Shown here piece by piece: positions 1-7,778 of a stretch of 13,336 nt of DNA (positions are counted from its first letter, which is position 1; each line of letters opens with the position of its first letter). The DNA is from Flavobacteriaceae bacterium (lineage in GTDB: Bacteria > Bacteroidota > Bacteroidia > Flavobacteriales > Flavobacteriaceae): the NCBI GenBank assembly GCA_947461915.1, contig CANHNG010000013.1:1-13336 (forward strand), in the 5' to 3' direction. Under the pieces are notes generated by a model. That model searched no databases, was not told the origin of the DNA, and saw only the letters and a list, made by a program, of their open reading frames with translations. A program made the translations under genes and the position numbers.

Positions 1-858
1 GCTATGGACATGCATAAAAACGCAAAAAAATTCACAAAAAAAACTTTAGAACCGGTTATGAGTTCGCCTGATAATATGAAAGAGGCTAATATGGGCACTT
101 TATTGTATTTTAAACCAAGTTCGGGTTTGATACTGTTGCGGGAGCAAATACTAGGCCCTGAGCGATTTGATTTGGCCTTTTGTACTTATATCGAACGTTG
201 GGCATACAAACATCCTCAACCGGACGATTTTTTCAGAACTATCGAAAATGTTTCAGGGGAAGATTTAAGTTGGTTCTGGAGAGGTTTGTTTGTCAATAAT
301 TGGCGTTTAGACCAAGGCGTTAATTCTATAAAATATGTGGATAATGATCCAAAATTAGGAGTTTATATTACCATCGAGAATTACGAAAAAATGGTAATGC
401 CTGTAATTTTAGAGGTAAAAACCAAAAGCGGAAAAGTGAACCGTGTCAAATTACCTGTCGAAATTTGGCAAAGAAATGTGGATTGGACTTTTAAATATGA
501 TTCTACCGAGGAAATTGAAAGCATTACTCTCGATCCAGACCATGTGTTTCCGGATAGTAACGAAAGCAACAACAGTTGGACTTCAGCCACAGGGATTATT
601 GAAAAAGACGTAAATTTGGATGGCTATTTAGGTACTTTTTCCAATAGTAATGCTCCAATAAAAATAATTTTCACAAAAAAACGAGGAATCATCAATGTTG
701 AAATAACGGATTATCCTAAGTTTAAAGTGGAATCTATTGCAAAAGACACTTTTGAATCGAAAGAAGCTGGACTTAAATTTGAATTTTATGAAACTAAAAA
801 CGGATTTAATATGATTTTGAGCGATGGACAAAAAATTCCGTTTGCGAGAGAGAAATAA
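1..858 (+). CDS. M1-family metallopeptidase, C-terminal part (5' end outside window)
   Basis: The frame is open from base 1 and stops with TAA at 856-858, so this is the 3' end of a longer gene. About 285 residues are visible. The segment with GPERFDLAF, ERWAYKHPQPDDFFRTIENV and GEDLSWFWRG is the helical region that follows the catalytic domain in Bacteroidota M1 aminopeptidases. These are zinc enzymes that remove N-terminal residues from peptides, often in the periplasm or at the cell surface. The HExxH zinc motif must lie upstream of the window and cannot be checked. Residues about 110-284 are beta-rich and less conserved, and probably form the C-terminal domain. The ATG at 4 is only an internal methionine. 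The gene ends just before a hairpin terminator and faces the convergent aguA gene. Family assignment is from recalled sequence similarity. Confidence 0.85.
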   Translation, partial: AMDMHKNAKKFTKKTLEPVMSSPDNMKEANMGTLLYFKPSSGLILLREQILGPERFDLAFCTYIERWAYKHPQPDDFFRTIENVSGEDLSWFWRGLFVNNWRLDQGVNSIKYVDNDPKLGVYITIENYEKMVMPVILEVKTKSGKVNRVKLPVEIWQRNVDWTFKYDSTEEIESITLDPDHVFPDSNESNNSWTSATGIIEKDVNLDGYLGTFSNSNAPIKIIFTKKRGIINVEITDYPKFKVESIAKDTFESKEAGLKFEFYETKNGFNMILSDGQKIPFAREK

Positions 859-880
859 TCCATTTGATCAACAGATAGTA

Positions 881-910
881 AACACCGGCAATTATGTTGG
901 TGTTTTTTTT
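881..910 (+). terminator. Rho-independent terminator after the M1 peptidase gene
   Basis: The arms at 881-889 (AACACCGGC) and 896-904 (GTTGGTGTT) pair over 9 bases with two G-U pairs around a 6-base loop, and a run of T follows to 910. The T run overlaps the stop codon of the convergent gene aguA (910-912). The hairpin may therefore also act weakly on the minus strand, where the U run is much shorter. Confidence 0.8.
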
Positions 911-1953
911 TATTCTGGAATTTGTTGGCTCAAACAATGCAAGGTTCCAAAACCCCAAATCAAATCTATGGCACTGATTCCTATTATTTCTCGGTCCGGA
1001 AAACAATCAGCAATTATGTTCAATGCAATTCTGTCGTTGTAATCGTTGAAGGTTGGAACCAAAACACAATTATTCAAAATCAAAAAATTAGCATAACTGG
1101 CAGGTAATCGAACGCCATCGAAATCGATGCGTTTAGGCATTGGTAATTGAATTATTTTTGGAGATTTTCCATTTTCTAGTTTGGCGTTTTGCAATCGTTT
1201 TAAGTTATCTTGCAACCGTTTGTAATTGTTGTCTTTTGGATTTGATTCTACAATGGTTACAATGGTATCTTCATTCACGAATCGGCATAAATCGTCAATA
1301 TGCCCGTGTGTGTCGTCCCCTTCGATTCCGTCGCCCAACCAAATCACATTCGTAATTCCCAAATATTCTTTAAAAACGGCCTCGTAATCTGCTTTGGTAA
1401 AACGAGGATTCCGAACCTGAATATCGGGATGCAACAAACATTCTTCTGAAGTCAATAAAGTTCCCTTTCCATTGCTGTCAATCGCACCACCTTCCACAAT
1501 TACGGGTTTTCCATTGAATAAAACTTGGCTTACCGGAACATTTAGAAATTTACCCACTTTCGCAGGAATCTGTTTGTCTAAATTGATGTTTTTATATTTT
1601 GCCCAACCATTAAAATTGAAATTCAACGCCTCTCTTTTGACTCCGTTTTTAACGATAATTGGACCCGAATCTCGCATCCAGCTTCTGTTGGTTTTATAAA
1701 TTAGGAAAGAAACATTGCTCATTTGAACAGCGGCTGTTTCCAGCATTTCTAAAACTTTTGCTTTTAAATATTCATCAGCAACAATCAAAAAAACACTTTC
1801 AAAAGCAGCCACTTTTTTTATAAATTCGACAAAAGCCCATTGAATGGCTTCGTATTTCCCTGGCCAATCTTTGCCATTGTGCGGAAAACAAAGCAAAATA
1901 CCTTGTTGTTTTTCCCATTCGGCGGGAAATCTTCTGTTGTTTGCAGTACCCAT
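910..1953 (-). CDS. aguA: Agmatine deiminase
   Basis: It hydrolyses agmatine to N-carbamoylputrescine and ammonia in the cytoplasm, the first step of the arginine-decarboxylase route to putrescine. The 347-residue protein has the usual length for the peptidyl-arginine deiminase (PF04371) fold. Visible signatures are WMRDSGP (92-98), EGG (154-156), GDD-THGHIDD (212-221) carrying the catalytic acid and His, LPASYANF before the C-terminal strand, and HCLSQQIP near the end with the expected nucleophile Cys340. No key residue is missing. The ATG at 1953 lies 2 bases after the stop of aguB, so the two genes are almost certainly one operon with coupled translation. The stop codon touches the T run of the facing terminator. 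Confidence 0.95.
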   Translation of the reverse strand: MGTANNRRFPAEWEKQQGILLCFPHNGKDWPGKYEAIQWAFVEFIKKVAAFESVFLIVADEYLKAKVLEMLETAAVQMSNVSFLIYKTNRSWMRDSGPIIVKNGVKREALNFNFNGWAKYKNINLDKQIPAKVGKFLNVPVSQVLFNGKPVIVEGGAIDSNGKGTLLTSEECLLHPDIQVRNPRFTKADYEAVFKEYLGITNVIWLGDGIEGDDTHGHIDDLCRFVNEDTIVTIVESNPKDNNYKRLQDNLKRLQNAKLENGKSPKIIQLPMPKRIDFDGVRLPASYANFLILNNCVLVPTFNDYNDRIALNIIADCFPDREIIGISAIDLIWGFGTLHCLSQQIPE

Positions 1954-1955
1954 AA

Positions 1956-2843
1956 TTAGTCGATGGCTCTTTTTGTAATATCACCAAAAGCATCAATTCT
2001 TCGGTCTCTAAAAAAAGGCCAGTTCTGGCGCACATTTTCTTGTAAATCTAAGTCTACTTCTGCTATCAAGATTTCCTCTTTATCGTGTGAGGCTTGCGCC
2101 AAAATTTCGCCTTGTGGTCCCGCAATAAAAGATGAACCCCAAAACTGGATTCCGGCCGTTCCCTCGATATATTGCTCCAATCCGATTCTATTTGCGGCGG
2201 CAACATATACGCCATTCGCCACAGCGTGACCTTTCATCACGTTCATCCATGCACCGTGTTGTTTCTCGCCATATTGCTCTTTTTCCATCGGATGCCAACC
2301 AATTGCTGTTGGGTAAAACAACACTTCTGCACCTTGTAAAGCCATCAAACGAGCGGCTTCCGGAAACCATTGATCCCAACAAATCAGTGTTCCAATTTTT
2401 CCTTTATTGGTCGGAAAAGCTTTAAAACCCAAATCTCCAGGCGTAAAATAGAATTTTTCGTAAAAGTGAGGATCGTCAGGAATATGCATTTTGCGGTACA
2501 AACCCGCTTCCGATCCATCAGTGTCAATGATATAAGCGCTGTTGTGGTAGATTCCTGCCATTCTTTTTTCGAAGAAAGGAACAATGATAACGATTCCCAA
2601 TTCTTTTGCCAAAGCGCTAAAAGCAATAAACGAAGTGCTATACAAAGGTTCAGCTAATTCAAAATTTGCAACATCTTCACTTTGACAAAAATAGTGGCTG
2701 TTGTACAATTCCGGTAACGAAATCACTTCGGCACCTTTACTAGCAGCATCTCGAACCCAACTCAAACATTTTTTAAGGTTGTTTTCGGCAACATCATTCA
2801 GATTCAATTGAATAACCGCTATTTTGTATTTCTTCTTTGGCAT
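1956..2843 (-). CDS. aguB: N-carbamoylputrescine amidase
   Basis: It hydrolyses N-carbamoylputrescine to putrescine, CO2 and ammonia, completing the step begun by AguA. It belongs to the carbon-nitrogen hydrolase (nitrilase) superfamily. Counted from the chosen start, the catalytic triad is visible: Glu45 in SLPELYNS, Lys118 in LYRKMHIPDD, and Cys155 in LICWDQWFPE. The ATG at 2843 gives 295 residues, normal for the family, and begins MPKKKYKIAVIQ directly before the first beta strand. A longer in-frame start (TTG at 2864) would add 7 residues but overlaps the presumed -7 promoter element, so I rejected it. The gene sits 2 bases ahead of aguA. The upstream sequence is one copy of the 50-base direct repeat. 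Confidence 0.95.
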   Translation of the reverse strand: MPKKKYKIAVIQLNLNDVAENNLKKCLSWVRDAASKGAEVISLPELYNSHYFCQSEDVANFELAEPLYSTSFIAFSALAKELGIVIIVPFFEKRMAGIYHNSAYIIDTDGSEAGLYRKMHIPDDPHFYEKFYFTPGDLGFKAFPTNKGKIGTLICWDQWFPEAARLMALQGAEVLFYPTAIGWHPMEKEQYGEKQHGAWMNVMKGHAVANGVYVAAANRIGLEQYIEGTAGIQFWGSSFIAGPQGEILAQASHDKEEILIAEVDLDLQENVRQNWPFFRDRRIDAFGDITKRAID

Positions 2844-2861
2844 ATGGCAAAATTTAGAGTA

Positions 2862-2869
2862 CAAAAATA
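2862..2869 (-). promoter_or_regulatory. Candidate -7 promoter element of aguBA
   Basis: The minus strand reads TATTTTTG, a full match to the Bacteroidota -7 consensus TAnnTTTG. It lies 18 bases before the aguB ATG, implying a very short leader. No clear TTG -33 element is seen at the expected distance. The element sits at the edge of the 50-base direct repeat, so the copy at 4300-4307 has the same element. Inferred from consensus only. Confidence 0.45.
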
Positions 2870-2912
2870 GTTATTTTTATAAAGAGTAGGGGTAAAGAGG
2901 ATTAGAAAAGTT
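2863..2912. repeat. 50-base direct repeat, copy 1 (upstream of aguB)
   Basis: It matches 4301-4350 in the same orientation at 48 of 50 positions; the differences are at repeat positions 11 and 27. Weaker similarity continues about 11 bases to the left. It lies directly upstream of aguB on the minus strand and adjoins that gene's likely promoter. The two copies bracket the glycoside hydrolase gene. Confidence 0.9.
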
Positions 2913-3020
2913 AGAACGTTTTTGCTATAGATTTTTGAATAATAGAAAGTGGCATTCGAAATTGAAATATTTTCTTTCTGCAGTAAGAAGCGTTATTGCT
3001 TAAATTTTATTTTCAATATT

Positions 3021-4217
3021 TTACTTTAACTTCCAAGTATTTTTAATTGCATTATAGGAATTGCGAAATTCGATGGTATACGAACCATTAGTATTGATTA
3101 GTTTGACAATACCAAACCATTCTTCAATATCATTTGGGTCTTGGGAGTAAGAATCCTCCAATTCGAATTTCCACCAAGCATCCAAATATTCATGGATACA
3201 AACTCCGGCAGTTGGCAAAGCTGAAGTATTGATGTCATTGATGTTTTGAAGTAAACCTATCGTTTGTTCCAATTCTGTGTTTCCACCATAGCCAAAGTTA
3301 GGGGAGCCAATATGGTTTGCATTTGGGGAAACACTCAACCCTGTTTCAGTTATAAGCAGTGGTTTATTGGGGTGCTTTGATTTTAGTTCTTCAATCCACC
3401 CTTGAAAAATGGTACCCGAATTACTGCCTAAAGCAGTATTGGGTCTGTAGTACGGCACAGCATAAGAATAGCAATTCTGTGATATGAAATCAAGAAAAGG
3501 AGTGTCTATAATATCCACAGTGCGAATGTCATTGGCGTAGGAAACTAATGAAACATGATTGTAAGTTTCGAATTCATACGATTTTGTATAGTCTGCCATT
3601 TCAGCTATGAAAGCTTCTGTTGCCGTACTATTTGAATCTGTTTTTATGTAATTGCCAATATATTTATTAATCTCCGGATGTTTGGCATCAGTTGATAAAA
3701 TACTCGATTCACTTAATTCGTTTCCAATCAGATAAGCTATTAATGGAGGTGAATTAGTATCAAAGACAGCATAAATTCGGTCTATTACTTCCCTGATGTA
3801 TGCCTTAGTGGTTTCTTTAAATGCAGTGTTTTGAAAATCAGCTTCATCCCCTTTAATCCATATTGTTTGAATAAAATATAGATCTCCAACTTTTTTCAGC
3901 GCTTCGTAACAATATTTTGGAGCTCCCCAAAATCGTATGGTATTCGCTCCCATTGCTTTGATATTGGCTATATCTGTAAAAATGTTGTATTTTAATTCTG
4001 CTGGTAATAATGTTGATTTTTCAATTTCCCATGGCAAATAGCCAGGATATCCGGGCACATAGACCACGCCCTTTATTAAATAAGGAATATTGTTTTTTAA
4101 AATATAATTATTATCTACACTGAAGCGAATATTCTCTCCTGTTTTATTATCTTCAATATTGCACGAGCTAACGAAAATAAAACCTAATAGAATAAAAATA
4201 ATTTGAAATTTATTCAT
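3021..4217 (-). CDS. Lipoprotein glycoside hydrolase, GH-A clan TIM barrel (GH2-like)
   Basis: The 398-residue protein starts with a lipoprotein signal peptide: a basic start, a hydrophobic stretch 5-16, and lipobox VSSC with Cys19. It should be exported and lipid-anchored. The rest looks like one TIM barrel of the GH-A clan. IKGVVY near residue 48 and NTIRFWG (92-98) are early-strand signatures. YLIGNEL puts the likely acid/base Glu167 at the end of strand 4, and LLITETG puts the likely nucleophile Glu291 at strand 7. This resembles the catalytic domain of GH2/GH5-type enzymes that cut beta-linked glycans. The substrate and exact family cannot be named from sequence reading. No SusC/D pair or other polysaccharide-use genes adjoin it, which is unusual. 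Both flanks carry the 50-base direct repeat, so the gene may have been inserted between clpB and aguB. The ATG at 4217 is supported by the signal peptide. Confidence 0.75.
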   Translation of the reverse strand: MNKFQIIFILLGFIFVSSCNIEDNKTGENIRFSVDNNYILKNNIPYLIKGVVYVPGYPGYLPWEIEKSTLLPAELKYNIFTDIANIKAMGANTIRFWGAPKYCYEALKKVGDLYFIQTIWIKGDEADFQNTAFKETTKAYIREVIDRIYAVFDTNSPPLIAYLIGNELSESSILSTDAKHPEINKYIGNYIKTDSNSTATEAFIAEMADYTKSYEFETYNHVSLVSYANDIRTVDIIDTPFLDFISQNCYSYAVPYYRPNTALGSNSGTIFQGWIEELKSKHPNKPLLITETGLSVSPNANHIGSPNFGYGGNTELEQTIGLLQNINDINTSALPTAGVCIHEYLDAWWKFELEDSYSQDPNDIEEWFGIVKLINTNGSYTIEFRNSYNAIKNTWKLK

Positions 4218-4299
4218 AATCAGTGTTTAAAATATTTTGCAACAATAAGAAGTTGGCAATTTAAAAACAAAATAGTTGTTGTAAATCATATTTAAAATT

Positions 4300-4307
4300 C
4301 AAAAATA
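4300..4307 (-). promoter_or_regulatory. Candidate -7 promoter element upstream of the glycoside hydrolase gene
   Basis: The minus strand reads TATTTTTG, the same full match to TAnnTTTG found in front of aguB, because it sits at the edge of the second repeat copy. It lies about 83 bases before the ATG at 4217, so the leader would be longer than that of aguB. No -33 TTG is evident. Confidence 0.35.
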
Positions 4308-4350
4308 GTTGTTTTTATAAAGAGTATGGGTAAAGAGGATTAGAAAAGTT
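4301..4350. repeat. 50-base direct repeat, copy 2 (upstream of the glycoside hydrolase gene)
   Basis: Second copy of the 2863-2912 sequence, same orientation, 48 of 50 bases identical, offset 1438 bases. It lies between the clpB terminator and the hydrolase gene. Together the copies place the same presumed promoter region in front of two unrelated transcription units. Confidence 0.9.
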
Positions 4351-4382
4351 TTAACTCCTTTGAAGCTGATTTATTGAAATAA

Positions 4383-4410
4383 AAAACACTGGCTTTTTGA
4401 CCAGTGTTTT
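4383..4410 (-). terminator. Rho-independent terminator of clpB
   Basis: Perfect 10-base stem: AAAACACTGG at 4383-4392 pairs with CCAGTGTTTT at 4401-4410 around an 8-base loop. Read on the minus strand, the stem is followed by a T-rich run (two more T, then ATTTC). It lies 22 bases past the clpB stop, separating clpB from the hydrolase gene. Confidence 0.85.
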
Positions 4411-4432
4411 ATAAAATTATAATTCTATTCGA

Positions 4433-7039
4433 TTAGTGTACCAATTCGTTTTGATTCCTGAAAACCAACTTTCCATTAAAAGAATCCAACAAAATAATGC
4501 TGTCCGCAGTGACTTTCCCCGCGAGGATTTCTCTTGACAATTGGTTCAAAACATCTCTTTGAATTACTCGTTTTACAGGTCGGGCACCAAATTGGGGATC
4601 GAATCCTTTCTCGGATAAATAAGCAACCGCCTCTGGTGTGGCGTCCATCGTAATACCCTGTTGTGCCAGCATTTTGGTTACTGATTTCAGTTGTAAGCCC
4701 ACGATTTGAGAGATATTGGCATTGGTCAACGGCGTAAACATTACGATTTCGTCAATACGATTGATGAATTCGGGACGAACGGTTTGTTTCAATAATCCCA
4801 AGACTTCTGTTTTTGCGGCTTCGGTAGTCGCTTCAATGCTTCCTTTGAGATTATCGAATTTTTCTTGAATGATCTGGCTTCCCATATTCGAAGTCATAAT
4901 GATAATCGTATTTTTGAAATCAGCCAAACGTCCTTTGTTGTCTGTCAATCGTCCTTCGTCCAAGACCTGCAACAAGATATTAAAAGTATCCGGATGCGCT
5001 TTTTCAATTTCATCCAATAGAATTACTGAATACGGTTTTCTTCTAACGGCTTCGGTCAATTGTCCGCCTTCGTCATAACCCACATATCCCGGAGGCGCAC
5101 CAACCAAACGGCTTACACTGTGGCGTTCTTGGTATTCGCTCATATCAATTCGGGTCATGGCATTTTCATCGTCGAATAAATATTCTGCCAATGCTTTTGC
5201 CAATTCGGTTTTTCCAACTCCTGTGGTACCCAGGAAAAGGAAGGTTCCCACCGGTTTTTTCATGTCCTGCAAGCCCGCACGACTTCTACGCACGGCATCG
5301 CTCACGGCTTCAATGGCTTCTTCCTGACCAACTACTCTTTTGTGTAATTCGTCTTCCAATTTCAAGAGTTTTTCTCTTTCGCCCTGCAGCATTTTCATCA
5401 CGGGGATTCCGGTCCATTTGGCCACGACTTCGGCAATGTCTTCGCGGGTTACTTCTTCTTTTATTAAGGAGGTTCCCCCGGATTGATCTTCTGCCAATTG
5501 TTTTTGGAAAGCATCCAATCGTTCTTGGGCTTCCTTGATTTTTCCGTAACGAATTTCGGCTACTTTACCATAATCACCTTCTCTTTCGGCACGTTCGGCT
5601 TCGTATTTAAAGTCTTCGATTTCTGTTTTTACGGCTTGGATATTATCGACCACATCTTTCTCGGATTTCCATTTGGTAAAGACTTCGTTGCGGTCGTCTT
5701 TCAGATTGGCCAAATCCATTCCTAAATTCTTAAGTTTGCTTTCGTCTTTTTCGCGTTTAATAGCTTCAATTTCGATTTCCAATTGCATAATTTTTCGATC
5801 CAAAACGTCCAATTCTTCGGGGTTCGAATTGATTTCCATACGAATTTTGGATGCAGCTTCGTCCATTAAATCGATGGCTTTATCCGGCAAAAATCGATTA
5901 GTGATATAGCGTTGCGATAATTCGACAGCCGCAATAATGGCCTCGTCTTTGATTTGCACTTTATGATGCGTTTCGTATTTTTCCTTGATGCCACGAAGGA
6001 TAGAAATGGCACTTTCGGTATCGGGTTCCTCAATCATTATTTTTTGGAATCGACGTTCGAGTGCTTTGTCTTTTTCGAAATATTTTTGATATTCGTCCAA
6101 TGTGGTTGCACCAATGGCTCGCAATTCGCCACGAGCCAACGCCGGTTTCAGGATATTAGCTGCATCCATGGCACCTTCGCCACCTCCGGCACCAACAAGC
6201 GTGTGGATTTCGTCAATGAAAAGTACAATATCACCTTCGGCAGCCGTAACTTCTTTCACGACCGATTTTAGGCGTTCCTCGAATTCGCCTTTGTATTTGG
6301 CACCAGCAATCAGGGCTCCCATATCCAATGAAAAAACGATTTTGTCTTTCAGGTTTTCAGGAACGTCTCCATCGACAATTCGATGTGCTAAACCTTCGGC
6401 AATTGCGGTTTTACCTACTCCTGGTTCGCCCACTAACATCGGGTTATTTTTGGTTCGACGTGTCAAAATTTGCAAGACCCGACGGATTTCTTCATCACGA
6501 CCAATAACGGGATCGAGTTTGCCGGTTTTCGCTAATTCGTTGAGGTTTTTGGCGTATTTGTTCAAGGAATTGTAGGTTTCCTCCGCAGAGGCGGAGGTTA
6601 CTCGTTCGCCTTTTCGGAGTTCGTCAATGGCGGCCTTCAATCCTTTTTCAGTTACACCTTGGTCTTTCAGAATTTGTCCAACCTTGCTTTTGGAACCAAA
6701 AATTGCCAATAATAAATGCTCGATGGAAACGAATTCGTCATTCATTTTTTTTGCAATGATTTCGGCTTCTGTTAATGTTGTGTTTGCCATTCTGGATAGC
6801 ATAATTTCGCCACCAGAAACTTTTGGAAAGCTTTGGATGGTGCTGTCTAATATTTGTTGGAACAAGGGAACATTTACATTTAGTTTTTTTAAAATGAAAG
6901 GAGCCACATTCTCATCGACTTCAAAAATAGCCTTGAAAATGTGTTCGTTTTCTATTTGTTGTTGTCCAAAACTCTGCGCCAACTGCTGAGAAAGTTGTAT
7001 AGCTTCCTGTGATTTGATGGTGAATTTATTGATGTTCAT
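4433..7039 (-). CDS. clpB: ATP-dependent disaggregase ClpB (Hsp104 family)
   Basis: This hexameric AAA+ chaperone works with DnaK to pull polypeptides out of aggregates after heat or other stress. The full-length protein (868 residues) contains, in order, a double Clp N domain (about 1-145) and NBD1 with Walker A GEPGVGKT (204-211), pore loop KYKGEFEE (249 onward) and Walker B IVLFIDEIH (271-279). A long coiled-coil middle domain (about 405-530), diagnostic of ClpB rather than ClpA/ClpC, follows. NBD2 has Walker A GTTGVGKT (604-611), pore motif GYVGYDEG (651-658) and Walker B VILLDEIE (672-679), and is followed by the C-terminal small domain. No IGF loop for ClpP binding is seen. The gene is single, has its own terminator, and is divergent from ytxJ. 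The shared 170-base spacer holds a GACAAAATGA direct repeat that may be part of its stress control. Confidence 0.97.
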   Translation of the reverse strand: MNINKFTIKSQEAIQLSQQLAQSFGQQQIENEHIFKAIFEVDENVAPFILKKLNVNVPLFQQILDSTIQSFPKVSGGEIMLSRMANTTLTEAEIIAKKMNDEFVSIEHLLLAIFGSKSKVGQILKDQGVTEKGLKAAIDELRKGERVTSASAEETYNSLNKYAKNLNELAKTGKLDPVIGRDEEIRRVLQILTRRTKNNPMLVGEPGVGKTAIAEGLAHRIVDGDVPENLKDKIVFSLDMGALIAGAKYKGEFEERLKSVVKEVTAAEGDIVLFIDEIHTLVGAGGGEGAMDAANILKPALARGELRAIGATTLDEYQKYFEKDKALERRFQKIMIEEPDTESAISILRGIKEKYETHHKVQIKDEAIIAAVELSQRYITNRFLPDKAIDLMDEAASKIRMEINSNPEELDVLDRKIMQLEIEIEAIKREKDESKLKNLGMDLANLKDDRNEVFTKWKSEKDVVDNIQAVKTEIEDFKYEAERAEREGDYGKVAEIRYGKIKEAQERLDAFQKQLAEDQSGGTSLIKEEVTREDIAEVVAKWTGIPVMKMLQGEREKLLKLEDELHKRVVGQEEAIEAVSDAVRRSRAGLQDMKKPVGTFLFLGTTGVGKTELAKALAEYLFDDENAMTRIDMSEYQERHSVSRLVGAPPGYVGYDEGGQLTEAVRRKPYSVILLDEIEKAHPDTFNILLQVLDEGRLTDNKGRLADFKNTIIIMTSNMGSQIIQEKFDNLKGSIEATTEAAKTEVLGLLKQTVRPEFINRIDEIVMFTPLTNANISQIVGLQLKSVTKMLAQQGITMDATPEAVAYLSEKGFDPQFGARPVKRVIQRDVLNQLSREILAGKVTADSIILLDSFNGKLVFRNQNELVH

Positions 7040-7080
7040 TTTACTTTTACTTTAAAGTTAAATATGCTAATTATGGATAC

Positions 7081-7111
7081 TTGTATTGAGTTTAAAGTTG
7101 TTGTACCTTCG
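7081..7111 (+). promoter_or_regulatory. Candidate promoter of ytxJ (TTG-N20-TACCTTCG)
   Basis: TTG at 7081-7083 and TACCTTCG at 7104-7111 are separated by 20 bases, as expected for the Bacteroidota housekeeping sigma factor. TACCTTCG differs from TAnnTTTG at one position. It would give a leader of about 90 bases before the ytxJ ATG. The same spacing and -7 sequence precede the integrase gene. Confidence 0.6.
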
Positions 7112-7183
7112 AAAAAAAATCGTCAAATGCTGTTCCAATACTAAAGTTACGAAAAAATGACTGATAATTAGTCCTTTACGAAC

Positions 7184-7213
7184 GACAAAATGACATAAAA
7201 TAAGACAAAATGA
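7184..7213. repeat. Direct repeat GACAAAATGA, 20-base period, clpB-ytxJ spacer
   Basis: GACAAAATGA occurs at 7184-7193 and again at 7204-7213, exactly 20 bases apart, or about two helical turns. The second copy includes the ytxJ start codon (7210-7212). A looser version, AAAAAATGACTGA, lies at 7153-7165. On the minus strand these read TCATTTTGTC, facing clpB. Tandem, phased sites suggest regulator binding; the regulator is unknown. Confidence 0.5.
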
Positions 7214-7599
7214 GTGTGTTTAATTCCATTTTTGGAAAATCAGAAAACCAGAGTTCTTCGACAAGTAAAATCAATTGGATTCCGCTAAAAGATTTAGGTC
7301 AGTTGAATGAAATTCTGACACTTTCAAATGAAAAACTAGTTGTGATTTTTAAGCACAGCACAAGATGCAGTGTAAGTCGTATGGCATTAAAACAATTTGA
7401 GAATGAGTTTGATTTAGAAGATAAAGTAGATGCTTATTTTCTGGATTTATTGGAATATCGTGACATTTCAAATGAAATTGCCAGTCGTTTCAATGTTCAT
7501 CATCAATCACCACAATTGCTTTTAATCAAGGAAGGAAAATCGGTTTATGATGTTTCCCATAGCGATATTGATGCTAGGGAGTTGAAGGGGAAATTGTAA
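7210..7599 (+). CDS. ytxJ: Bacillithiol-system redox protein YtxJ (DUF2847)
   Basis: A 129-residue thioredoxin-fold protein. FKHSTRCSVS (47-56) holds the single active-site Cys53 with no resolving Cys three residues later, as in YtxJ. HHQSPQLLLI places the family's cis-proline at Pro101. YtxJ occurs in species that make bacillithiol and is thought to act as a monothiol bacilliredoxin-like enzyme that removes bacillithiol from mixed disulfides; direct biochemical evidence is limited. It has no signal peptide, so it is cytoplasmic. The ATG at 7210 gives the usual length and overlaps the second GACAAAATGA repeat. It is divergent from clpB, and both are plausible stress genes. It is the last backbone gene before the integrase. 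Confidence 0.9.
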   Translation: MSVFNSIFGKSENQSSSTSKINWIPLKDLGQLNEILTLSNEKLVVIFKHSTRCSVSRMALKQFENEFDLEDKVDAYFLDLLEYRDISNEIASRFNVHHQSPQLLLIKEGKSVYDVSHSDIDARELKGKL

Positions 7600-7623
7600 T
7601 ATTCCTGATTAAAAATAATTACA

Positions 7624-7667
7624 GCAAATTAACAAATTAGATTTGAATCATTAATTTGTGAATTTGC
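7624..7667. terminator. Long AT-rich hairpin after ytxJ, possible terminator
   Basis: The arms at 7624-7639 and 7652-7667 pair at 15 of 16 positions, and the 12-base loop has a further GATT/AATC pairing inside it. A T run (7682-7687) comes only about 14 bases after the stem, so it is not a classic terminator. It lies 24 bases past the ytxJ stop and may end that transcript in either direction, or mark the element junction. Confidence 0.45.
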
Positions 7668-7778
7668 GGTTATCAAATCCTTTTTTATCCAAGTCCTCAT
7701 TTGCACTTAAAGTACTGTATTTATTGACATTGTGTTTTTTAGCATCTTAAAATAATGCGACTAAAAGCAACAAAATAC

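Noticed and set aside
2844..2864. Seven-residue longer start for aguB (TTG at 2864).
   Set aside because: It overlaps the -7 promoter element, uses a rare start, and adds residues before the normal family start.
2913..3020. Terminator after the glycoside hydrolase gene (AAGC/GCTT hairpin near 2990).
   Set aside because: Only four base pairs; too weak to call. Transcription may read on toward aguBA.
6580..6597. Palindrome CCTCCGC/GCGGAGG inside clpB, in the linker between the N domain and NBD1, as another inserted repeat.
   Set aside because: It encodes VTSASAEET, which I recall as usual in flavobacterial ClpB proteins, and only one copy is in the window. Coding constraint is enough to explain it.
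4869..6989. Several long open frames on the + strand across clpB.
   Set aside because: They are antisense shadows of a highly conserved gene and show no known protein pattern.
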